Shown piece after piece: positions 16,799 through 24,235 of a DNA stretch of 46,891 nucleotides (its first letter is position 1; every line of letters starts with the position of its first letter). Where the stretch lies: contig CAZOVB010000031.1 of assembly GCA_964583095.1 (NCBI GenBank), positions 1-46,891 of the forward strand, read 5' to 3'. The stretch is from CAZOVB01 sp964583095 (GTDB lineage: Bacteria; Planctomycetota; Phycisphaerae; SM23-33). A model generated the notes under the pieces. That model worked only from the letters and a program-made list of their open reading frames with translations, did no database searches and had not been told where the DNA came from. The position numbers and the translations under genes were made by a program.

Positions 16799-18304
16799 AT
16801 GAAGAAGTTTGTTTCGATCTTTCACGCGAATCTGAATTACGCGTTCCTGGTACCGGAGAACTACGAACGGGTGATCCGGGCCAGCTACGAGGTGATCATC
16901 GACACCTTCGTCAAGAAGCACCCGGATCAGCAGTTCGTCTTCGAGACCAGCGGATACACCATCGACCAGATGGCCAAGGTCACCCCGGATGTGCTGGAGA
17001 AGCTCAAGGCGGCGATCGCCTCAGGCCAGTGCGAGTTCATGGGCGCCCCCTATGCCCACCCGATCATGGCCAATATCCCCGAAGAGGATGGCCGCTGGTC
17101 GGTCGAGTTCTCCCAGCGGACCTACGAAAAGCATCTGGGCTTCCGGGCCGAGAGCTTCTGGAACCCCGAGTGCTGCTGGATGCAGTATGTCCCGCGGGCC
17201 TTCCGCGACGCCGGGGCCAAGTACCTCACCCTGGACTTCGAGTCGTACATGAACTGCAACGACAAGGACTACGCCTGGGTCGAGCACAACCGCATGCACG
17301 ACATCTACTGGGGAGGCCACCTGCCCTGGTACGACCTGGACCCCAACTGTCCCGCGCTGCACAGGCCCTTTAAGGATGTGGTCCCGGGCCTGGACGGGCT
17401 CTGCCGAAGCGACCGGCTCATCGGCAAGTACCTGGGTTACTTCCGCGACAAGGTCACGCTGGATGAACTGATCGAGAACGCCGAATACTGGTCCGGTGAC
17501 GACGAAGAAGGCGCCACGGTGATCATCGCCGACGACGCCGAATACTGCGGAACCACCGGCTACTACTATGTCAAGTACCACCGGGACTACTCCCGCAGCT
17601 TCGATATCGAACCCTCCGCGCCGGACAAGCTCGACAAGCTCATCAGCGGCATCAAGGAGGTGGGCAACATGATCAGCTTCTCCGAGGCCTGCCAGGCCAA
17701 GCCGGTGGACAACCCCTTCTTCGTGGAAGACCGCTACGCATGGCACCGGACCTATGCCGACGCCTGGGGCAACACCCCCGAGGCCCGCAAGTGGGATCCC
17801 ATCCTCGAAGGCGTCCGCCGCGACTACAAGAACAACGTCCAGCCCATCGTCGAGGGCGAAAAGGCCGAGGAGTTCAAGGAAGACGTCGAGAAATTCTGGT
17901 TCCACCTGACCTGTGCAGCCAACTCCGATGGCCGCTGGCCCCCGCCGCCGGCTGAGACATGCGAGTTCAACCGGCAGTGGGTCCTGACGGAGATCGAGGC
18001 CACCCAGAACGCCCTTGCAGCCCTCAAGAAGCGCATCGAAGGCATGGAACTGCCCCCCTCGACGGCCCGGACGGTTGATGAGATCCCCGACTGGGATTAC
18101 AACTTCGACTTCACCGAGAAGGACCCGACCGAGGTCGAGAAGCTCAACCTCTACGAACTGTCACACGCCATCTACTACTTCCACAAGATGGTCGACAGCG
18201 AGGATCCGGAGAAGAAAGCCCACGGCCTCAAGCACCTGCCCCGGGTGTTCGACGAACTCGATCGTCGCGGCGTCAAGGGCCACCGTCCCCCGTCGATCAG
18301 CTAG
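16799..18304 (+). CDS. GH57-like glycoside hydrolase
   Basis: A cytoplasmic carbohydrate-active enzyme of 501 residues, beginning at the ATG after AGGAG (16787-16791). The N-terminus 'FVSIFHANLNYAFLVPENY' matches the first conserved region of GH57. 'ESFWNPECCW' matches the 'WLPE' region, placing the nucleophile at E124. 'ADDAEYCG' matches the acid/base region, with D246. GH57 members include alpha-amylases, 4-alpha-glucanotransferases and branching enzymes, all on an incomplete TIM barrel. Segment spacing agrees with the family. The second half is helical. Several conserved positions (for example N for L in the WLPE motif) are changed, so substrate preference is uncertain. It probably works with the nearby GH63-like enzyme in alpha-glucan metabolism, an inference from proximity. 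Confidence 0.78.
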   Translation: MKKFVSIFHANLNYAFLVPENYERVIRASYEVIIDTFVKKHPDQQFVFETSGYTIDQMAKVTPDVLEKLKAAIASGQCEFMGAPYAHPIMANIPEEDGRWSVEFSQRTYEKHLGFRAESFWNPECCWMQYVPRAFRDAGAKYLTLDFESYMNCNDKDYAWVEHNRMHDIYWGGHLPWYDLDPNCPALHRPFKDVVPGLDGLCRSDRLIGKYLGYFRDKVTLDELIENAEYWSGDDEEGATVIIADDAEYCGTTGYYYVKYHRDYSRSFDIEPSAPDKLDKLISGIKEVGNMISFSEACQAKPVDNPFFVEDRYAWHRTYADAWGNTPEARKWDPILEGVRRDYKNNVQPIVEGEKAEEFKEDVEKFWFHLTCAANSDGRWPPPPAETCEFNRQWVLTEIEATQNALAALKKRIEGMELPPSTARTVDEIPDWDYNFDFTEKDPTEVEKLNLYELSHAIYYFHKMVDSEDPEKKAHGLKHLPRVFDELDRRGVKGHRPPSIS

Positions 18305-18354
18305 CTGCCTTTTTCACCCCTCGCGACTTGTTTTGCGAAAACGTGTGTCAGACC

Positions 18355-18390
18355 AACCCCGCCTGGGCCTGAGCCTGGGCGGGTTTGTTT
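18355..18390 (+). terminator. Intrinsic terminator after GH57-like gene
   Basis: Two copies of GCCTGGGC (18361-18368 and 18373-18380) pair with each other through G-C and G-T pairs around CTGA. AACCC/GGGTT extend the stem, and TTTGTTT follows. Confidence 0.7.
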
Positions 18391-18790
18391 CAGCCTGTTA
18401 CTCGTCCTGCTGCCGGCTGTCCCGCGACCCGGGACCATCCAACAGGGCCAGGGTCCGCTGAATCTGGGCAAGCAGACGCAGGCGAAGTTGACGACTCCTT
18501 GCCAGCAGGATCCGCTGTGGCAAGGGGCCAAGACCCCGTCGCAGGAAAACCGTTTTGCAATGGGCGGCCGCAGGGGGAACGTTTCTTGCCACTTTGCTTT
18601 GGCGACCCGGTTGTGGGTCGCGGGAGAGGGGATCCGATTTCACTTCCAGCCCTTTCTACTGCCTCTGCCCTTTGATCGCGGACTTGTGTCCGGGTCGGCC
18701 CCAGGGAAAAAGCCTTGTCTTCCCATTAATCGGAGAATGGGGGAAGGCATTTTCGCCAAATCCTGCAAATCCCTACATCGCTAGAGGAAT
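18391..18790. other. Intergenic region without a recognisable gene
   Basis: This 400-base stretch lies between the GH57 terminator and the convergent end of mltA. Short open frames run through it, but none has a plausible ribosome site or family resemblance. No repeat or RNA gene was noticed. Confidence 0.5.
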
Positions 18791-19972
18791 TCAGGGCTTT
18801 AGAAACAGGTAGTACAGCCTTCCCTTATGGCGGGTGGTGCCCGCAAGCTGCCCCGCCTGGGGGCCTATCCCCATGTAGATGTCGCATCGGCCCGGAGCGC
18901 GGATGGCCCCTCCGGTGTCCTGGTCCAAGGCAAAACCCGTGTAGTTTATGATCCGCATGCGGCCGTTGATCCGTCGAGGCAGCGGCGCATCGACCAGCGC
19001 CACACAGGCCCGAGGATACACGTCCTTGTCGGTGGCGATCGATCGCATGCGCAGCACGGGTTCATTCAGGCTGCCCAGCGGCCTGCCCTGGTTGAACCGG
19101 AAGAAGATGTACCGCGGGTTCAGATCCGTGTACCGGTCGATCAGATCGGGATGGGCTTCGAAAAACGCGATCATCCGGGGCAGGGACAGCTCATCTTCGG
19201 CGATGTGACCGTCGGCGATGAGAGCTTTTCCCACAGAGACGTAGTCGTGGCCATTGGATGCGGCATAGCCGATGGTCCTCCTGGATCCATCGGGCATACG
19301 CAGGATGGCCGAGCCCTGAACATGGGCTACGTAGGCTTCGAATTTATCCTCCAGCCAGACCAGTTCATTGCCGCGAAGGGCGGGCCAGAAGGGCATCTCG
19401 GATCGCGGGGGCAGGGGTTTGATGCTCCCGGCCGGTCCGGACATGCCGATCACCTCGCCCTGGTCGTCCTTGATGATCCCCTCGGGCGGGCTGTAGAGCG
19501 GGTGCTTGAATCGCGGCGTTCGAACGAGTGAGGCATGGAGGATCGGCGTGTAATAGCCGGTAAAGAGTACCGTTCCTTTGGCGTCCCAGCCGACGGAGGT
19601 GTAGATGTCGAACCTTTGGAGAATCGCCTCGGCCAGTTGCTGTGAGGTCAGATCCTGCCCCACCAGATCCCGCAGGGCTTCCAGCGAAGCCACCGCATGT
19701 TCGTGGGTAATCTCCCCGTATGGAAAGTACTGCTGCGAGGAAGGCTTGGCCAGGTAGTTCAGGCTGTTCTCGATGGCCTCGGCGAGCAGGTAGGTGTTGC
19801 GGCAGGCCTTTTCGACCGGCGGAAGCTGCGACGGGTCGGTGATCTTTCGAAGGGCCAACTCCCCGGGAGGCAAAGGCTTGGAGAAGTCTTCGATTTTGGC
19901 CTGCATGGGGGCCTTTGGCGTGCATGCACCGGCCGGCAGAGACAGGGCGAGAAGGACGTGGAAAATTCGCAT
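18791..19972 (-). CDS. mltA: Membrane-bound lytic murein transglycosylase A
   Basis: A peptidoglycan lytic transglycosylase of 393 residues that cleaves the glycan strand to give anhydro-muropeptides. The MltA domain shows 'FTGYYTP' (~138-143), a family hallmark. The C-terminal 3D (double-psi barrel) domain has 'LDQDTGGAIRAPGRCDIYMG', where D352 matches the catalytic aspartate in the 'DTGGAI' motif and D364 is the other conserved one. The N-terminus (MRIFHVLLALSLPAGAC) is a signal peptide with a possible lipid cysteine at C17, although the lipobox is imperfect. An AAAGGAA ribosome site precedes the start. The length fits the family. It probably sits at the inner face of the outer membrane. 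Confidence 0.92.
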   Translation of the reverse strand: MRIFHVLLALSLPAGACTPKAPMQAKIEDFSKPLPPGELALRKITDPSQLPPVEKACRNTYLLAEAIENSLNYLAKPSSQQYFPYGEITHEHAVASLEALRDLVGQDLTSQQLAEAILQRFDIYTSVGWDAKGTVLFTGYYTPILHASLVRTPRFKHPLYSPPEGIIKDDQGEVIGMSGPAGSIKPLPPRSEMPFWPALRGNELVWLEDKFEAYVAHVQGSAILRMPDGSRRTIGYAASNGHDYVSVGKALIADGHIAEDELSLPRMIAFFEAHPDLIDRYTDLNPRYIFFRFNQGRPLGSLNEPVLRMRSIATDKDVYPRACVALVDAPLPRRINGRMRIINYTGFALDQDTGGAIRAPGRCDIYMGIGPQAGQLAGTTRHKGRLYYLFLKP

Positions 19973-20108
19973 AGGGGTTCCTTTCAGTCGGTTTCATCCA
20001 TGAAACGCCTCTGCCGGAAGAGTAGCAGGCTGAAGGAACCATTGCAATGGATCTTGAAGGGCTGCCGCGACCGGGAATTCCGGAGGCAAGTGGGGAAAGG
20101 GGCCTTGT

Positions 20109-21149
20109 TCAGGCGGCCTCGGTTTCCCCTTCATCGGTGACGCGGATGATACTCTGCTGGTTTTCCCGGCACCACTGCTGGGCGGCCCGGGCCAGTGCGG
20201 GATCGAACTGACCGCCCGCACAACGCTCCAGCTCGTCCATCATTTCCTCGACACTGTAGGGCCTCTTGTAGGTCCGTAGCATGAGCATCGCGTCCATCGA
20301 GTCAGCCACGTTGATGATTCTTGCCCCGAGGGGGATTTCCTCCCCGGCCAGTCCGTCGGGGTACCCGCGTCCGTCCCATCGCTCGTGGTGGTGTCGGACA
20401 AGCTGGGTCTCGCAGACCAGCAGGGAGATCTTCTCGACGATCCGCTGGCCGATGGCGGGATGCTTCTGGATCTCGGCGAATTCCTTGTCGGTCAGGGCTC
20501 CCGGCTTGGTAAGGATGCTGTCGGGGACGCCGATTTTGCCCACATCGTGCAGCAGGGAGGCAACGCGAATGGACTCGACCATGGGCGGACTGAGTTCTAT
20601 GTACTCGGCCAGGCTGGCGGCGTAGAAGGTCACCTGTTCGCTGTGTCGTCGGGTGTAGGGGTCCTTGGCCTCGACGGCATGGACCAGGGCGGAGATGGTC
20701 TCCAGCGAGGCCATGTCGTGCAGGTCCTCCTGCTGGATGGCCCTGGCGGCCCGCATGGTGAGTCCCTGACTGGATCCGTCGTCTTTGAGGGCGCGGTCGA
20801 CGCTGTCGACGAGTTTTTCCATCTCGAAGGGCTTCTGGAAGTAGTCGTACGCGCCCAGTCGGAGGGCGTCGGCCAGGGAGCGGGTATTCGAGACACCGGT
20901 GATGAGGATGACACGGCAGGCGGGCAGGGCCTTGCGGGCCTGGGTGAGGATATCCAGGCCATTTACGGTGGGCATGGAAACGTCGGTGATGATGACGCGG
21001 AAGAGGCCTTGGCGGGCTCTTTCGAGTGCCTCGACAGGGTCGCTGAGCGTTTTGCACTCCAGGCCGCTTCCGGCCAGGCCGTCGCGGATCAGTGCACAGA
21101 CCTGGGGCTCGTCGTCCACGACAAGAACTTTGATATCAGATTGCGACAC
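20109..21149 (-). CDS. Response regulator with HD-GYP phosphodiesterase domain
   Basis: A two-component output protein, 346 residues from a GTG at 21149 that has GGAGG eight bases upstream. A longer start at 21188 is possible but adds an unconserved Cys-rich tail. The receiver domain has D12-D13, phosphoacceptor D56 and K106. The HD-GYP domain shows 'LLHDVGKIGVPD' (H201-D202), 'HHHERWDGRGYPDGL' (GYP at 262-264) and 'RIINVADSMDAM'. HD-GYP proteins degrade cyclic di-GMP, so this protein probably lowers c-di-GMP in response to a phosphorelay. Its kinase is not adjacent. It is divergent from the TetR gene. Confidence 0.93.
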   Translation of the reverse strand: MSQSDIKVLVVDDEPQVCALIRDGLAGSGLECKTLSDPVEALERARQGLFRVIITDVSMPTVNGLDILTQARKALPACRVILITGVSNTRSLADALRLGAYDYFQKPFEMEKLVDSVDRALKDDGSSQGLTMRAARAIQQEDLHDMASLETISALVHAVEAKDPYTRRHSEQVTFYAASLAEYIELSPPMVESIRVASLLHDVGKIGVPDSILTKPGALTDKEFAEIQKHPAIGQRIVEKISLLVCETQLVRHHHERWDGRGYPDGLAGEEIPLGARIINVADSMDAMLMLRTYKRPYSVEEMMDELERCAGGQFDPALARAAQQWCRENQQSIIRVTDEGETEAA

Positions 21150-21328
21150 AGGCTCTCCCTCCGCTACGCACAGGCACACAGAACACAAGACGCTGCCTGC
21201 CGCATGCCAGTAGATATCGACCCGAAGGGCCCCGTGCTTTAGCAGGAGACAGATGATGGGCCAAGGGGCATTCTCCGGCTCCTGTGTCTAGGGAAATTCA
21301 AGGATTTCTGCTTTTCCGGGAGGAATTC

Positions 21329-21357
21329 TTGTCTTTCATCTCCCGGAAGCGTAATAT
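21329..21357 (+). promoter_or_regulatory. Sigma70-type promoter for the TetR-RND operon
   Basis: TTGTCT (21329-21334), a 17-base spacer and TAATAT (21352-21357), four and five of six consensus matches. It sits immediately upstream of a near-perfect palindrome, so a bound repressor would cover the transcription start. Confidence 0.65.
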
Positions 21358-21375
21358 TGACTGACCAGTCAGTCA
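21358..21375. promoter_or_regulatory. TetR-type operator palindrome
   Basis: TGACTGAC and GTCAGTCA form perfect 8-bp arms around CA, directly after the -10 box and before the AAGGAG ribosome site (21377-21382). Arm length and placement are typical of TetR-family autoregulation. Confidence 0.72.
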
Positions 21376-21387
21376 GAAGGAGCCGAT

Positions 21388-22044
21388 ATGACATCCATGA
21401 AACAGGAAAGTCCCCGACACACACAGATCCTCGATGCGGCCATGCGCGTCTTCGAGACCCGAGGTTACGCCGAGACCACCATGGATGCGGTGGCTGCCGA
21501 AGCCGGCGTCTCCAAGGGAAGCATCTATAACTACTTTTCCTCCAAGCAGGTTCTCTTTGCCTCGGTGGTGGAAGTCATCGTTCAGAGCGAGGAGGACCAG
21601 TTCCTCTCGGTCATTCGCTCGAATCTGACGGCTTCGGAGAAGATCACCCGCCTGCTGGATCTCTGGGCTCAGGGCGTGCCTCGGCTGGCTCCGCTGGCCA
21701 GGGTGGTCCTGGAAAGCTGGGCCCTGGCCTCACGGGAAGAGGGGGCCGATGAGTCCCTTGCCTTTTTCCGCAAGGCCTACAGCCGGTGGCATGAATGGAT
21801 CGCCGAGATCATTCAGCAGGGCATCGACGAGGGTGATTTCGCCTCGGACATTCGACCCGAACTGGGCGCTGCCATCTTCCTGGCAGCCCTGGATGGCCTG
21901 AAGGTCCAGATCCTCTTCGAGGTCGGACTCGAATTCAGTCCCGAACTGATGAAGGGCTGGCGGGAAGGTTTCCTTGCTGCCCTTCGTGCCGGTCCCGAAA
22001 ACCAAAGAGAAGACAGCAAGCCTCAGGAGCTTGAAAATGCCTGA
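21388..22044 (+). CDS. TetR/AcrR family transcriptional repressor
   Basis: A 218-residue repressor, first gene of an efflux operon. The N-terminal HTH is clear: 'ILDAAMRVFETRGYAETTMDAVAAEAGVSKGSIYNYFSSKQVLF' is the standard TetR_N pattern (written here only in part by its key residues; helix 3 is at 'SKGSIYNYF'). The C-terminal ~150 residues are the helical ligand-binding domain. AAGGAG precedes the ATG. Its stop overlaps the start of the membrane fusion protein gene by eight bases, so translation is coupled. The palindrome at 21358-21375 is the probable operator, giving autorepression that pump substrates would relieve. The inducing compound cannot be predicted. Confidence 0.93.
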   Translation: MTSMKQESPRHTQILDAAMRVFETRGYAETTMDAVAAEAGVSKGSIYNYFSSKQVLFASVVEVIVQSEEDQFLSVIRSNLTASEKITRLLDLWAQGVPRLAPLARVVLESWALASREEGADESLAFFRKAYSRWHEWIAEIIQQGIDEGDFASDIRPELGAAIFLAALDGLKVQILFEVGLEFSPELMKGWREGFLAALRAGPENQREDSKPQELENA

Positions 22045-24235
22045 CCGGAAGAAGCAGAATCGTATTGTGGGTTTCCTTGCCGGACACCGGGGCAGAATGC
22101 TCGCCCTGGGCGTGGTGCTCCTGGCCGTTTTGGCCGTTGTCCTGGTCTATCAGGCCGTTCCGCAGCGAGATCGCAGCATCGAGGCATCGGAATCCACCGG
22201 AATTGCCGTAGAGACAGCCCTGGTACGGCTGCGCCCCTCCCTCGAGGACCGGTTCGAACTCAAGGGCATCGTCGAACCCACCCGCGTGGTGCGGCTTTCT
22301 CCGGAAGTGACCGGGGCGGTCGACTTCATCGCGCCGCGGGATGCAGACAAACTGCGAGAAGAGGCCTTGCAGAATACCAAACAACTGGCCGCGAAGATCC
22401 TGGGCTCCGATCGGCTCGAGGGCGTCGATCCGGCGGTGATGGAGATTTTGGCTGAGTACACGCTCTGCAAGGAGCTAGCCACCACCGAGGCCGTCGCCAT
22501 CGACCAGGGAGACCCTGTCAGCCGCAACCAGCCCATCCTGTATCTGAATCCCGATCTTCTCCTGGCGGCCTACAACAAGGCACGCGCTCAGATGGAATAC
22601 GACCTGCGCGAGTTGAACAAGTACCGAGAACTCCAGGCCGAGGGTGGGGCCAGTATCAAGGATGTCGAAGACCGTCGCCTGATCTACGAGACCTCCCGGG
22701 CGGGGATGGAGTCAACCCGGACGAACCTCCTTCGCACCGTGGTCCGAAGCCCCATCGCCGGCACGCTGAACCGGTTGATGATCGAAAAGGGCGAACTGGT
22801 AGGCCCCGGCACCGCCGATCCGGTGGTGGCGGAGATTGTGGACCAGAGCCGATTGAAGGTGGCTGTCGATGTTCCCGAGGCCGACATCGCTTACTTCCAG
22901 ATCGGGCAGAAGCACCGGGTGGTCGAGGTGGCGGCCCGTGATGTCGATCTGGTCGGCACGGTCACGTACATCAGCAAGACGGCTGAAGGGGCCGCCCGCA
23001 AGACGCGGATCGAGCTGACACTCGGGCCCGAAGCCCTGGAGGTCCTTCGGCCGGGCAATATCGTGACGGTTCAGCTTGTCCGCCGCGAGATGAAGGATGT
23101 GATCCTTGCTCCCCTCCAGGCCATCATCCCCGGCAACGATCGGAAGATCGCTTACGTGGTTTCCCAGGGGCGGGCGCAGCGACGCGTGATCGATATCGAT
23201 CTGCGGACGGTTCGAGGCACCGACGTGCTGGTCCGGTCGGGTCTGACCCCCGGGGATCGGCTGATTGTCAAGGGCCAGCGCCAGTGCGCCGATGGGCAGG
23301 CGGTTCGAGAAGTGCCCATGGAGTTGAGCCTCGAATCGACCGTGGAGTACGAGGTCGACGGGGAAGTCGATCCCTCCCAGCTCAGCGACGTGATGCGAAG
23401 GCTTTCGCAGAAACTCACCGGGATGGAAGACGTCAGTGACGTCAGAATCCTCTCGCCCGGCGATGCGAAGATCCCGGTCGTCCTGGACCTTCAGCAGGCC
23501 AAATCGCTTGGCCTGGGGCCTGATGAGCTTGCCGGGATCCTTGGGCTCGACGCTTTCCCCGAGTCGTTCACCCAGGCCGGCCAGGTCCCGGCCTGGCTGA
23601 TCAGCCGCAGCGACCGGGGCTACCTGCAGATGCCCATCCGGCACCGCGTGATCTGGAACGACCCAAAGCAAAGCCCTGTGCTGTTGTGGCAGGTGGCTTC
23701 CTCCGTGGGAGAACCCCGGAAGGTCCCCCAGGCCGCCCCGCGTCTGATCGTCTCGGCCGTGCTGCAGGGCGCTTCCAGGCAGGAGGTCCTCAGGGAGGTC
23801 TCCGAACCGATCGCCGCGGCATTGAAGCAACTGGGCGCTGTGAAGACTCATCTGCAGGCTTCGCCTGATTTGACACACGTGGAAGCGACCTTCCTCGAAG
23901 GCGCCGAAGAAGAAGACGTCCTGGCTGCCCTCCGGGAGACGTTGGCTGAAATGGCAGCCGCCCGAGAGCTTCCCGCCGGACTGGAAGGGCCCGTCGTGGC
24001 GAGCAGACCGGGTTTGCCCACCCGCAAGCTGCTGATCGCCGCCAGGCCCGGGGCCGATGAGTCCGCCTTTGTCAAGCAGGTTGCCAGGGCCCTGGAAGAC
24101 TTCCGCCGTGAGAAGTCGGACTTGACGGCCGGGCTGCGCTTTGCCCGGATCAAACCCCAGGCCGGTCGAGGCCGGGCACCCGCGGTGGCTGCGGACCCTA
24201 TCGCCGATACCCCCGAGGTGACAAATGTTCCTTAG
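22037..24235 (+). CDS. RND membrane fusion protein with RND-porter-like C-terminal extension
   Basis: The periplasmic adaptor of the efflux pump, 732 residues, about 300 longer than usual. It starts at ATG 22037 after AGGAG and overlaps tetR by eight bases. A membrane anchor lies at ~19-41. Residues ~60-425 form a HlyD/AcrA-type adaptor: an alpha-helical hairpin ('ARAQMEYDLRELNKYRELQA'), a lipoyl region ('TVVRSPIAGTLNRLMIEKGE') and barrel domains. After ~428 the sequence changes character. 'IPVVLDLQQAKSLGLGPDEL' (from 479) resembles the docking segment 'DRRRARYLGVDPATV' of the pump. 'APRLIVSAVLQGASRQEVL' (from 567) resembles the pump's first periplasmic segment 'IPKILVTTVNEGVSPVDIK'. This points to fused RND porter-like subdomains without membrane helices. 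The role is unknown; it could cap or mimic a pump protomer. Confidence 0.85.
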   Translation: MPDRKKQNRIVGFLAGHRGRMLALGVVLLAVLAVVLVYQAVPQRDRSIEASESTGIAVETALVRLRPSLEDRFELKGIVEPTRVVRLSPEVTGAVDFIAPRDADKLREEALQNTKQLAAKILGSDRLEGVDPAVMEILAEYTLCKELATTEAVAIDQGDPVSRNQPILYLNPDLLLAAYNKARAQMEYDLRELNKYRELQAEGGASIKDVEDRRLIYETSRAGMESTRTNLLRTVVRSPIAGTLNRLMIEKGELVGPGTADPVVAEIVDQSRLKVAVDVPEADIAYFQIGQKHRVVEVAARDVDLVGTVTYISKTAEGAARKTRIELTLGPEALEVLRPGNIVTVQLVRREMKDVILAPLQAIIPGNDRKIAYVVSQGRAQRRVIDIDLRTVRGTDVLVRSGLTPGDRLIVKGQRQCADGQAVREVPMELSLESTVEYEVDGEVDPSQLSDVMRRLSQKLTGMEDVSDVRILSPGDAKIPVVLDLQQAKSLGLGPDELAGILGLDAFPESFTQAGQVPAWLISRSDRGYLQMPIRHRVIWNDPKQSPVLLWQVASSVGEPRKVPQAAPRLIVSAVLQGASRQEVLREVSEPIAAALKQLGAVKTHLQASPDLTHVEATFLEGAEEEDVLAALRETLAEMAAARELPAGLEGPVVASRPGLPTRKLLIAARPGADESAFVKQVARALEDFRREKSDLTAGLRFARIKPQAGRGRAPAVAADPIADTPEVTNVP

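Noticed and set aside
18385..18675. Possible 96-codon gene between the GH57 terminator and mltA
   Set aside because: It starts inside a terminator stem, has no ribosome site and no recognisable sequence pattern.
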